Assembly (NCBI RefSeq): GCF_014193675.1
Contig: NZ_BLXZ01000011.1
Coordinates: 112,780-176,779, forward strand
Origin: Geomonas limicola
GTDB lineage: Bacteria > Desulfobacterota > Desulfuromonadia > Geobacterales > Geobacteraceae
DNA length: 64,000 nucleotides
Direction: 5' to 3'
Made by a program: the position numbers and the translations under genes. The notes below the pieces were generated by a model that was given only the letters and a program-made list of their open reading frames with translations, searched no databases and was not told the origin of the DNA. Within the stretch, counting starts at the first letter, position 1. The number at the start of each line of letters is the position of its first letter. This document shows, piece after piece, positions 8,419-16,958 of this stretch.

Positions 8419-9468
8419 TTAACCTTTGGCGCGCTGCTCGCGCTCGGCAAGTTTCAGGTCCCAGTCGGTCATCATCTCGACCAGTTGCGGGAAGCTGGTC
8501 TTGACCTCCCACCCCAGCTCGCGGCGGGCCTTGGCGGGGTCGCCTAACAGGAGGTCCACCTCAGCCGGGCGGAAGTAGCGCGGGTCGATCTCGATGACCG
8601 TCTTGCCCGAGGTACTGTCGATACCCTTTTCGGCCTCACCGTGCCCCTGCCACTCGATCGGCATCCCCAGGCGGGCGAAGACCAGCTCGGCGAACTCGCG
8701 CACGCTGTGGGTCTCGCCGGTTGCCACCACGTAGTCGTCCGGCGTGTCGGCCTGCAGCATGCGCCACATCGCCTCCACGTAGTCGCCGGCAAAGCCCCAG
8801 TCACGCTTGGCATCCAGGTTCCCCAGGTAGAGGCGGTCCTGCAGCCCCAGCTTGATGCGGGCGGCGGCGCGGGTGATCTTGCGGGTTACGAAGGTTTCGC
8901 CGCGGCGCGGGGACTCGTGGTTGAAGAGGATCCCGTTGCAGGCGAACATGTTGTAGCTCTCGCGGTAGTTAAGCGTGATGTAGAAGGCGTAGGCCTTGGC
9001 GCAGGCATACGGGGAGCGCGGGTAGAAGGGGGTGGTCTCCTTCTGCGGGGTCTCCACCACCTTGCCGTAGAGCTCGGAGGAGGAAGCCTGGTAGAAGCGG
9101 GTATCGAGCCCGGTCTCCTGGATCCCCTCGAGGATGCGCACCGCGCCCAGGGCGTCGATCTCCGCGGTGTATTCCGGGACGTCGAACGAGACGCGCACGT
9201 GGCTTTGCGCACCCAGGTTGTAGATCTCGTCCGGGCGGACCTCGCGCAACAGCCGGTTGATGGAGCTTGCGTCATTCAGGTCGCCGTAGTGCAGGAAGAG
9301 CTTGGTGTCCTCCTCGTGCGGGTCGCGGTAGATGTGGTTGATCCGGCCCGTATTGAAGGACGAGGAACGGCGGATCATGCCGTGGACCTCGTACCCCTTC
9401 GAGAGGAGCAGTTCGGTGAGATAGGAGCCGTCCTGCCCGGTAATGCCGGTGATAAATGCTTTCTTCAT
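8419..9468 (-). CDS. gmd: GDP-mannose 4,6-dehydratase
   Basis: 349 residues, extended SDR fold. It converts GDP-mannose to GDP-4-keto-6-deoxymannose. NAD(P)-binding TGITGQDGSYL is near the N-terminus. The catalytic Ser lies in QASSSELYG, and Tyr154/Lys158 are in SPYACAKAY. Start ATG at 9468 has GGAGG a few bases upstream. It is the last gene of the polysaccharide run. No GDP-fucose synthase or GDP-rhamnose reductase is nearby, so the final sugar is unknown. The two GT11-like transferases upstream would be consistent with a 6-deoxyhexose such as fucose. Confidence 0.95.
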   Translation of the reverse strand: MKKAFITGITGQDGSYLTELLLSKGYEVHGMIRRSSSFNTGRINHIYRDPHEEDTKLFLHYGDLNDASSINRLLREVRPDEIYNLGAQSHVRVSFDVPEYTAEIDALGAVRILEGIQETGLDTRFYQASSSELYGKVVETPQKETTPFYPRSPYACAKAYAFYITLNYRESYNMFACNGILFNHESPRRGETFVTRKITRAAARIKLGLQDRLYLGNLDAKRDWGFAGDYVEAMWRMLQADTPDDYVVATGETHSVREFAELVFARLGMPIEWQGHGEAEKGIDSTSGKTVIEIDPRYFRPAEVDLLLGDPAKARRELGWEVKTSFPQLVEMMTDWDLKLAEREQRAKG

Positions 9469-9551
9469 GGGTCCTCCGAAAACGCGTAATTTTCAAATTA
9501 ACAAAAATACCCGACCGCAGCCGTCAACGCAAGCAGGATCGGGAAAAGGCC

Positions 9552-11015
9552 TCAATAGGAGGCCAAAATCTTTTCGATGATGCGGCTGGTGGACCTGCCG
9601 TCCACGAACTGGACCAGCTCGACCCGCCCGCCGCGGGCTTCGACGATCTCGCGCCCTACCACCTGGTCCAGGGAGTAATCGCCCCCCTTCACCAGGACGT
9701 CGGGCTGCACCCCCTCGATCACCCGCACCGGTGTGTCCTCGTCGAAGAGGACCACGAAGTCGATGCAGTCGAGTGCGGCGAGGATGTGCGCCCGCTCGGA
9801 CTCCTCGATGAGCGGCCGGCGTTCCCCCTTCAGGCGCCGTACCGAGGCGTCGGAGTTGAGCCCCACCACCAGCAGGTCGCCGAACTGGCGGGCCTTCTGC
9901 AGGTACTTCACGTGCCCCACGTGCAGGAGGTCGAAACAGCCGTTGGTGAAGACGATCTTCTTGCCGCGGGAGCGCTCGCCGGCGATCAGGTGGGCCAGCA
10001 CGTCGAGGTTCTTGATCTTGGTATCGGCGTCCTTCTGGCTGTGCCCCACCTCGGCCACGATCTCCTGGGGGAGCACCACCGAGGTGCCGAGCTTGCCGAC
10101 CGCGATCCCTGCCGCCACGTTGGCCACCCAGGCGGCTTCCGGGAGCTCGAGGCCGCAGGCAAGTCCCAGCGAGAGGACCGAGATTACCGTGTCGCCGGCG
10201 CCGGTCACGTCGTATACCTCGCGCGCCACGGTCGGGATGTGCACGGCGGAGAGTCCGCCGCGGAACAGCGACATGCCGGCCTCGGACCGGGTGATGAGAA
10301 GGGCGTCGAGTTCCAGAGAACCCAGGAGGCGCTCGGCGGCGAGTTCCAGGCTCTGCTGGTCCACGATGGCGACACCCGAGGCGATCTCCGCCTCCTTGCG
10401 GTTGGGGGTGAGCAGCGTGGCTCCCCGGTACTTGCCGTAGTCACTCCCCTTGGGATCGACCACCACCGGGATCCCGAGGTCGCGCCCGGCCTGGCAGACC
10501 GCCGCCAGGACATCCGGGGTGAGCACACCTTTCAGGTAGTCCGAGACGACGATGACGTTGAAACGGCCTGCGTTCTCCTTGAGGTAGCTGAGCATCGCCT
10601 GCTGGCTCGCCTCCGCCACTTCGCTGCGGCTTTCCCGGTCGATCCGGACGATCTGCTGGTTGGCGGCGATGACCCGGGTCTTCTTGCTGGTCTTGCGTTC
10701 GGCTTCCTCGAAGAGGCCGGCGAGTTCCACCCCCTGGTTCTGAAACGCCTGGCGCAGCAGCGCACCGTTCGGGTCCGCGCCGATCACCGAGCAGATCGAG
10801 ACGCTGGCGCCTAGGGCCACCAGGTTGTGCACCACGTTGCCGGCGCCCCCCAGCCGCAGGTCCTCGCGCACCACCTCAACCACCTGCACCGGGGCCTCCG
10901 GCGAGATACGCTCCGCCCGCCCCCACAGGTACTCGTCCAGCATCAGGTCGCCCAGGACCAGCACCCGGACCTGCGTCGCTTTTTCAAAAAAGGATTCGAC
11001 TTCTCTGCGTTCCAT
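9552..11015 (-). CDS. hldE: Bifunctional heptose kinase/adenylyltransferase HldE
   Basis: 487 residues with both activities needed for ADP-heptose. The N-terminal ribokinase-like domain has GGAGNV and DVTGAGDTV (PfkB signature). The C-terminal nucleotidyltransferase domain has TNGCFDLLHVGHVKYL, with the HxGH active site at about residue 355. It supplies the heptosyltransferases encoded at 20.5-22.8 kb. Start ATG at 11015 with GGAG upstream. GmhA, GmhB and HldD are not in the window. Confidence 0.95.
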   Translation of the reverse strand: MERREVESFFEKATQVRVLVLGDLMLDEYLWGRAERISPEAPVQVVEVVREDLRLGGAGNVVHNLVALGASVSICSVIGADPNGALLRQAFQNQGVELAGLFEEAERKTSKKTRVIAANQQIVRIDRESRSEVAEASQQAMLSYLKENAGRFNVIVVSDYLKGVLTPDVLAAVCQAGRDLGIPVVVDPKGSDYGKYRGATLLTPNRKEAEIASGVAIVDQQSLELAAERLLGSLELDALLITRSEAGMSLFRGGLSAVHIPTVAREVYDVTGAGDTVISVLSLGLACGLELPEAAWVANVAAGIAVGKLGTSVVLPQEIVAEVGHSQKDADTKIKNLDVLAHLIAGERSRGKKIVFTNGCFDLLHVGHVKYLQKARQFGDLLVVGLNSDASVRRLKGERRPLIEESERAHILAALDCIDFVVLFDEDTPVRVIEGVQPDVLVKGGDYSLDQVVGREIVEARGGRVELVQFVDGRSTSRIIEKILASY

Positions 11016-11075
11016 GAAAGCTCCAGTTCCGCCCGAACGTTGTCGCCCAGCCGGCGGGAATCGTCATTGCCCAGC

Positions 11076-12038
11076 CTATTTGTGCCCCTTGGCGAGGCGG
11101 TCCAGCACACCAGCGGCGAAAAGCGGCAGCATGATCTCGTGGTGACCGGTTAGGGTATAGCCGTGGCTCTTCCCCGAGGTCGGACGCTTCACCACGTTGG
11201 TGAGCGGGCGGTAGTGCTGCTGCATGTCGAAGTTGGCGGTGGTGAAGTGATCGACGTGGTGCCCCAGGTTCTGGGCGATGGAAAGCGCCTTCAGAAACAC
11301 CTCGGGAAGCAGCACGGCGCTGCCGATGTTGAGGTACACCCCGCCATCCCCCAGTTCGGAGACGACGGAGGTGAGGATCCGGAAATCGGTGTAGCTCGCC
11401 TGACCGATGACGGCCCCATCCGCCGTGGGATGCTGGTGGGTGATGTCGGTTCCCACCGCCACGTGCACGGTCACCGGGATGCCGCGCTCGGCGCAGATGG
11501 CCTGCAGGCTCTCGCTTTTGAAGGGGAGCTCGCGCTCGTTGATCATCCGGCCGATCGACTCGCCGTACCCAAGCCCCTTGGCCACACCGGCCTTGAGCGC
11601 GGCGTTGATCTGGAACCCGGTCTCCTCGGCCATGCCGAAGGTGCCGGCGTGCAAGACGGCCCCCACGTCCTCGCTGGTCGCGCCGATCAGGGCGATCTCG
11701 AAGTCATGGATCGATCCGGCACCGTTTAAGGCCACCGCGGTAATGACGTCCGCCTCGATGAGCGAGCGCAACACCGGCTGCAGCCCGCACTTGATCACGT
11801 GCCCCCCCATGGCGAGCACCACCGGCTTCCCCTTGTGCCGCGCGGCGACCACCGCGTCGATTACCTTGTTCAGGGCCTGGGAGCCGAGCTGCTTGGGGAG
11901 CGCGGCCAAAAGGTCCGCGACGCTCATCCCGGCCCTGACCGGCTTGGCAAAGTCATGGGCCACCGAGACCTTGTTCTTGCGCTCGGCGATGGGGTAGGTG
12001 CTGACACCCGAGATATCCAACGGTTCATATCGTTTCAT
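11076..12038 (-). CDS. Conserved protein of unknown function in LPS cluster
   Basis: About 320 residues from the ATG at 12038, with AAAGGATC upstream. Soluble, with no signal peptide or membrane helices. Strong-looking motifs are GGHVIKCGLQ, NGAGSIHDFEIAL, GTDITHQHPTADGA, LNIGSAVLLPEVFLKAL and TGHHEIMLPL, which look enzymatic. The NGAGSIHDFE...TSEDV region is loosely reminiscent of deoxyhypusine-synthase-like NAD-binding proteins, but I do not assign that function. It lies between hldE and an LtaS-like sulfatase, with gaps of 60 and 37 bases, so it probably shares their transcript and may act on a sugar or nucleotide substrate. Confidence 0.75.
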   Translation of the reverse strand: MKRYEPLDISGVSTYPIAERKNKVSVAHDFAKPVRAGMSVADLLAALPKQLGSQALNKVIDAVVAARHKGKPVVLAMGGHVIKCGLQPVLRSLIEADVITAVALNGAGSIHDFEIALIGATSEDVGAVLHAGTFGMAEETGFQINAALKAGVAKGLGYGESIGRMINERELPFKSESLQAICAERGIPVTVHVAVGTDITHQHPTADGAVIGQASYTDFRILTSVVSELGDGGVYLNIGSAVLLPEVFLKALSIAQNLGHHVDHFTTANFDMQQHYRPLTNVVKRPTSGKSHGYTLTGHHEIMLPLFAAGVLDRLAKGHK

Positions 12039-12075
12039 GCGGGATCCTTTCTGCTTCAGTAGTCCGGGGCGCCGC

Positions 12076-14001
12076 TTACAGCCCGGCGTAGCGGCTGTAG
12101 AGGTACTGCATGTAGGCCTGTGCATCCTTGAGCGTCTCGACCTGGCGGGCTTCGGGGAGCTCAGGGCCGGTCCTCAGCACCACCTTGCGCGAGACGTTGT
12201 CGAAGACCGTGGTCTGCTCCGGAGTGCGCAGGGCAAACCCGGTATAGGAGTTGTAGAAGGCGTAGTTGTTGCGGTGCCGGTTGAACAGGTTGTTGCTCCA
12301 GGTAAAGCCGTCGTGGGAGAGCCCCAACTGGGCGAGGACGGTCGCCGCAATGTCGGATTGCGCCCCGATCTCGGCGCGGCGCACACCTCGGTAGGAGGGT
12401 TTTATCACCTCGCCGTAGAGCAAAAGCGGGATGTGGTAACGCTCCGGAACGATGTCGCTGCGGTGCAGCGGCAGGGAGTGCCCGTGGTCCGCCACGAAGA
12501 TGAACAGGGTGTTGGCGTACCAGCTCTGTTTTCTCGCCTGCTCGAAGAACCCCTTGAGGCTGCGATCCGAGTAGTGCACCGAGTTCTTGAACAGCGATAT
12601 CTCGTCGCGTCCCGGAAAAACCGGCTGCATCGGCACCTCGAACGGCTCGTGGCTGCTCAAGGTAAACATGGCGCTGAAAAACGGGGTGCGCTCGCTGTTC
12701 AGATCGTCGATCACCCGCTTGAACAGGACGTGGTCCTGGGCACCCCACTTCGAGTTCATATCCTCCTTGCGGAAGGAGTCGCGGTTCACGATCTTCTGGA
12801 ACCCGGAGTGCACGAAGAAGGCGTGCATGTCGTCGAAGCGGTCGTCGCCGCCGTAGTGGAACTGGGTGGCGTAGCCGGCCTGGGCGAGGCTCCCCCCCAG
12901 GGTCGGCAGCCGCTCCATCTTGAGCGGGTGGTTCAAGACGCTCCCCTCGGGAGTGGAGGGGAACCCGGAGAGCACCGCGGCGATGCCATAGGAGCTGCGG
13001 TAGCCGTTGGCGTAGAAATCGGTGAAGAGCATCCCGTCCTTGGCGAGCTCGTCGAAGAACGGGGCGACCCCTTTCTCGCCCCCCAAAGAGCCGATCAGGT
13101 CGGCGGTCCAGCTCTCCAGGATAAAGAGGACGATGTTGGGGCGCTTGGTGGTAAGCACCTCCTCGGTGTCGTTGGAGGCCCCGCGCCCCATGATCCGCTC
13201 CACCCGGCCCTTCGCCTCGTCCTCGGCGAGATAGACGAAGCTGTTCCCCTTGTGACGCAGGTAGTACTTGACGTCGTAGAGGAGGTTCCAGCTCGCGTTC
13301 AGTGCCGCGTGGTTAGCGAACTGGTGTTGCGAGAAGTAGACGAAGCTCGGGTTCATGGGGGCGACCCCCACGCTGCCGCGGATCCCCAGGAAGATGAACC
13401 CGGCGCCGAGGATGCCCAGGCCCGCGCGGAGCACTCCCGCCCGCACTCCGCGGCCGCCGCGCTCCGAGTAGAGCCCGGTACACAGGGTGCGCTGCAACAG
13501 GACGCCGGCCACCACCAAGAGACCGGCCAGGCCAAAGAGCAGCACCAGGGGGGAGGAGGAGATCGAGGCGAGCGCCTCTTTGGGGTAGCGCAGGTAGGCT
13601 ACCGTCTGGGCGTTCAGCTTGGCGCCGTACTCCTGGTAGGACTGCAGGTCGCCGCCGGTGATGAGCGCGGCCAGCACGAAGCAGCACCAGGTGTAGATCT
13701 TCGCCAGGCTCGCCGCCTTGGGGATCGGGTAGTAGCGGTTCGCCAGCCAGAGCAGGTACGGGACGGCCACCAGGTAGCAGGAGCTGGAGAGATCGATGTA
13801 GAGGCCGTAGCCGAATATGCCGGCCAGGGTGGCGGCATCCAGGCCGCGCAACTTGTCGAAGTGGTAGCCGACGAAGGCGATGCGGCAGAGCAGGAAAAAG
13901 ACCAGCCAGGTGATGCCGTAGCGCAGCAGGAATCCGGCAAAGGCCTTTACTTCGGGGAGAAACCCTTCAGGCGCGCGTGACGCCTTGGAGAAATCGTTCA
14001 T
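12076..14001 (-). CDS. LtaS-like membrane sulfatase/phosphoglycerol transferase family protein
   Basis: 641 residues with about five N-terminal membrane segments (roughly 22-42, 60-85, 103-117, 150-170, 193-207). A large extracytoplasmic alkaline-phosphatase-fold domain follows. The metal ligand Glu296 is in FILESW, and FVADHGHS gives the Asp/His pair. The nucleophile region reads NGYRSSYGI (Ser336/Ser337), where many relatives have Thr in GTRT. The family transfers phosphoglycerol or phosphoethanolamine to envelope polymers or glycans. Here the context suggests decoration of LPS or another surface glycan. The substrate is not determinable from sequence. Confidence 0.85.
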   Translation of the reverse strand: MNDFSKASRAPEGFLPEVKAFAGFLLRYGITWLVFFLLCRIAFVGYHFDKLRGLDAATLAGIFGYGLYIDLSSSCYLVAVPYLLWLANRYYPIPKAASLAKIYTWCCFVLAALITGGDLQSYQEYGAKLNAQTVAYLRYPKEALASISSSPLVLLFGLAGLLVVAGVLLQRTLCTGLYSERGGRGVRAGVLRAGLGILGAGFIFLGIRGSVGVAPMNPSFVYFSQHQFANHAALNASWNLLYDVKYYLRHKGNSFVYLAEDEAKGRVERIMGRGASNDTEEVLTTKRPNIVLFILESWTADLIGSLGGEKGVAPFFDELAKDGMLFTDFYANGYRSSYGIAAVLSGFPSTPEGSVLNHPLKMERLPTLGGSLAQAGYATQFHYGGDDRFDDMHAFFVHSGFQKIVNRDSFRKEDMNSKWGAQDHVLFKRVIDDLNSERTPFFSAMFTLSSHEPFEVPMQPVFPGRDEISLFKNSVHYSDRSLKGFFEQARKQSWYANTLFIFVADHGHSLPLHRSDIVPERYHIPLLLYGEVIKPSYRGVRRAEIGAQSDIAATVLAQLGLSHDGFTWSNNLFNRHRNNYAFYNSYTGFALRTPEQTTVFDNVSRKVVLRTGPELPEARQVETLKDAQAYMQYLYSRYAGL

Positions 14002-14121
14002 GCGTTGTTGGTTCCAAGTGCTCTCGTCCGGCCGGTGTCCCGGAAGGGGCTGCCGCCGGCGGTGTACGGGCCGCCCGTGAGGGTGTTGGCCCGAGAAATC
14101 AGGGTGCTCGTCCCGGGCCGG

Positions 14122-15045
14122 TCAGGGGATCTCGGCCAGGTAGGAGACGGTGAAGCGTTCCCGCTCGACGCGGTCCGCGCGGGACATCAGGTGAAACAGC
14201 GGCTTGTTGCCGTAAAAGGAGCTCCACTGCGAAAAGGTGCTCATGGGGCCGAGGATCAGGTCGCACCCCGCCAGTGCCGTCAGATCCCCCACCGGCGTGC
14301 CGGGTCCGAAACCGACCGTGAGACCGGGGAACTCCGCCGGGGTACGTTGTTCGTCGCTGCAGATCAGAAAGGCGAGCCGCTGCCCCGGGAATTGCTCGGC
14401 GAGTTCGTGCATCCACTCGGCGTAGCGGCTGGTGGGGTAGTAGAACTGGCCGCCGTTCAGGGTCGGGTAGTCGCCATGGCGCACGTGCACCCCGACCACC
14501 AGGTCGGCCTCGCGCCTAAGGGGCTGGACCGAGCGCTCGGCAGCCTCCTCGAAGGCGGCCACCGGGCGGAAGTAGTCCCGGATCACCCCGGCGTGACGTT
14601 CCACCCACTCAGGGGCACGGAAGCGCCACCCCTGCACCAGCACCAGGCGCGCCGGGTCCAGGACCGCATCGACCGCCGGGGAATCGAGCCAGGTCACCTC
14701 GGCTCCAGGCTCTTCCAGAAGGGTCACCAGCGCGTTTCCGGCGAGCGGCAGCTTCCGGTTCAGCCAGTTGAGCCCGCGCACCGTCTGGTAGGGAAGCCGC
14801 GTCTTCTTGAGAAAACCGGCCACCGGCGCACAATCGAGAAGGCTCGAACGCTCAGGAACCGGGTACTGGCAGAAGACGTCCTTGCGGGTGGTCTCAAAGA
14901 AGTCGGCATAGGAGTGGAAGCTGAAGTTCACCACGCGGTGCCCCCGCTCCTCGGCAAAGGCCAGGAAGTTGGCGAACAGCACCAACCGGTTGGCCATCCG
15001 CCCGCTGCGCGAGGCTATCACGAATGTCTTGGCTGTACCGGCCAT
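14122..15045 (-). CDS. GT11-like (fucosyltransferase-type) glycosyltransferase
   Basis: 307 residues. The motif VGVHVRHGDY (His187, Arg189, Asp192) matches the HxRxGD motif of family GT11 alpha-1,2-fucosyltransferases and relatives. GPMSTFSQWSSFYGNKPLFH near the C-terminus also fits. The N-terminus SGRMANRLVLFANFLAFA is shared with the second copy at 16959-17834. Cytoplasmic, probably adding a deoxyhexose from a GDP-sugar to LPS or surface polysaccharide. The presence of gmd downstream supports a GDP-6-deoxyhexose donor. The acceptor is unknown. Confidence 0.8.
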   Translation of the reverse strand: MAGTAKTFVIASRSGRMANRLVLFANFLAFAEERGHRVVNFSFHSYADFFETTRKDVFCQYPVPERSSLLDCAPVAGFLKKTRLPYQTVRGLNWLNRKLPLAGNALVTLLEEPGAEVTWLDSPAVDAVLDPARLVLVQGWRFRAPEWVERHAGVIRDYFRPVAAFEEAAERSVQPLRREADLVVGVHVRHGDYPTLNGGQFYYPTSRYAEWMHELAEQFPGQRLAFLICSDEQRTPAEFPGLTVGFGPGTPVGDLTALAGCDLILGPMSTFSQWSSFYGNKPLFHLMSRADRVERERFTVSYLAEIP

Positions 15046-15048
15046 CGG

Positions 15049-15882
15049 TTACCCCTTCACCCGGCGAAAATGGTTCTTGGCAAAATCGATCCCGAAGAGC
15101 CTCTCCAGCACCATGAGCACCTTGTGGCGCCGCTCCCGCCAGGTGAGCCGGTAGCCCGGCTGGGTCTGGAACAGGCCGGTGACCTCTTCTCGCAACAGCG
15201 GCTGGATGATCTTCGGGTGGGTCCCGGTGAACGGGCGTAGCGAGTCGGGATCGACCTTTTCGTAGACGTCCTTCTTGTTCTGCCCCCCCTGGTGCAGTGC
15301 ATCGCTGCGCACCCAGCCGTAGTGGTACATCTTGGCCCCGCTGACCACCGCATTCAGGTACCGGGCACGTCTGCTGGTTTTCAAAAGCACGGCGAAGAGC
15401 CCGTCCGAGGGGAACATGAGCCTCAGGTTGTTCCGGAAGACGCGCACCTCGCGGCGGTACCAGCGCGGGCTCCAAGCCTGGGTGTTGTGGTTGCCGTAGA
15501 AGTGGACGTAGTCAAAGGCGAGCCCTTCCACCTTCGGGTTGTCCAGGTGCTGGTGCATCAGGTCCAGGAGGCGCTGCTGATCCTCCTCGTGCAGGATCTC
15601 GTCACCCTGGATGTAGAACGCCCAGTCGCCGGTGCAACTGTAGTAGGCCACGTTGGTCTGCTGGGCCAATACGAAGTTGCCGACCTTGTAGTTCCAACAG
15701 CTCCGGAAGATCTTGATCTTCGGCTCGTTGAGCGCGGCCACCGCCTCTGCGGTACCGTCCTCTACCTCCCCGACGACGACGATGAACTCGTCGCACAAGG
15801 GGAGCGCCGAGCGAATCGACTCGCGAAAGGGGTAGCCTAGCGTGACCGCCCGGTTGAGAAAAGTGAAACCACTGACTTTCAT
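15049..15882 (-). CDS. GT2-family glycosyltransferase
   Basis: About 277 residues from the ATG at 15882 (MKVSGFTFLNRAV). The fold start is GT-A like: FIVVVGEVEDGT, then WAFYIQGDEILHEED, with a QGDE in place of the usual DxD. The length and C-terminal GTHPKIIQPLL resemble bacterial glycan transferases that recognise core sugars. It lies three bases before the GT11-like gene and ten bases after the epimerase gene, so it is clearly in one transcript. Donor and acceptor sugars are not known. Confidence 0.8.
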   Translation of the reverse strand: MKVSGFTFLNRAVTLGYPFRESIRSALPLCDEFIVVVGEVEDGTAEAVAALNEPKIKIFRSCWNYKVGNFVLAQQTNVAYYSCTGDWAFYIQGDEILHEEDQQRLLDLMHQHLDNPKVEGLAFDYVHFYGNHNTQAWSPRWYRREVRVFRNNLRLMFPSDGLFAVLLKTSRRARYLNAVVSGAKMYHYGWVRSDALHQGGQNKKDVYEKVDPDSLRPFTGTHPKIIQPLLREEVTGLFQTQPGYRLTWRERRHKVLMVLERLFGIDFAKNHFRRVKG

Positions 15883-15892
15883 GTCCGCCCCT

Positions 15893-16903
15893 CTAGGCTC
15901 CATAGTAACTGCGGTACCACTCCACGAAGCGCGGGATCCCCTCTTCGATGCTGGTGGCCGGGCGGAACCCGGTGTCCCGCATCAGGTCGTCGACGTCCGC
16001 CCAGGTGACCGGCACGTCGCCGGGCTGGAGGGGGAGCAGGTTCTTCTGCGCCGTCGTGCCCAGGGCCTTTTCCAGCACCTCGATCAGGTGCAAAAGTTCC
16101 ACCGGCTGGTTGTTGCCGATGTTATAGATCCGGTACGGCGCGAAGCTGGTCCCCGGGTCCGGTGCGCAGCCGCTCCAGGCGGGGTCGCCCCCCGGCACCC
16201 GCTCGAGCACCTGGCAGACCCCTTCCACGATGTCCTCCACGTAGGTGAAGTCGCGCTGCATCTTCCCGTAGTTGAAGACGTCGATGGGCCGCCCCTCGAG
16301 GATCGCCTTGGTGAACATGAACAGCGCCATGTCCGGCCTTCCCCAGGGTCCGTACACGGTGAAAAAGCGCAGCCCCGTGGTCGGGATGCCGTAGAGCGCG
16401 GCGTAGCTGTGGGCCATGAGCTCGTTGGCCTTCTTGGTCGCGGCGTAGAGCGAGACCGGGTGGTCCACGTTCTGGTGCACCGAGAACGGCATCGCGGTGT
16501 TGGCGCCGTACACCGAACTGGACGAGGCGTAGACCAGGTGCCCCACCCCGGTGTGCCGGCACCCCTCCAGGACGTTCAGGAACCCGGTCAGGTTGCTGTC
16601 GGTGTAGGCATGCGGGTTCACCAGCGAATAGCGTACGCCGGCCTGGGCCGCCAGGTGCGCCACCTGGTCGAAACGCTCCTCGGCAAAGAGGGTCTCCATC
16701 CCGACGCGGTCCGCCAGGTTCAGCCGCACGAAGCGGAACCCCGGGGTCGCCTCGAGCCGCTCCAGCCGGGCCCTTTTCAGGGTGGCGTCGTAGTAGTCGT
16801 TCAGGTTGTCCAGACCGACGACCTCAGCCCCTTGGTCGAGGAGCCGGGTGGCCAGGTGGAAGCCGATGAACCCCGCGGCTCCGGTTACCAGGATCTTCTT
16901 CAT
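15893..16903 (-). CDS. UDP-glucuronate 4-epimerase-like NAD-dependent epimerase
   Basis: About 336 residues from the ATG at 16903 (MKKILVTGAAGFIGFHLA), with GAGGGG upstream. Extended SDR: GxxGxxG at residues 8-14, active-site SSSSVYG, and Tyr/Lys in SLYAATKKANE. VYGPWGRPDMALFMFTKAI is characteristic of the CapI/LpsL UDP-glucuronate epimerase group. It would make UDP-galacturonate for LPS core or capsule. Close UDP-glucose epimerases are the alternative, but this segment favours the uronate type. Confidence 0.87.
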   Translation of the reverse strand: MKKILVTGAAGFIGFHLATRLLDQGAEVVGLDNLNDYYDATLKRARLERLEATPGFRFVRLNLADRVGMETLFAEERFDQVAHLAAQAGVRYSLVNPHAYTDSNLTGFLNVLEGCRHTGVGHLVYASSSSVYGANTAMPFSVHQNVDHPVSLYAATKKANELMAHSYAALYGIPTTGLRFFTVYGPWGRPDMALFMFTKAILEGRPIDVFNYGKMQRDFTYVEDIVEGVCQVLERVPGGDPAWSGCAPDPGTSFAPYRIYNIGNNQPVELLHLIEVLEKALGTTAQKNLLPLQPGDVPVTWADVDDLMRDTGFRPATSIEEGIPRFVEWYRSYYGA

Positions 16904-16958
16904 ATCCCCTCCTCGTGCGGCCACGGTTCGCGTTGCTGCCCCGCCTGCCGACCGCCGA

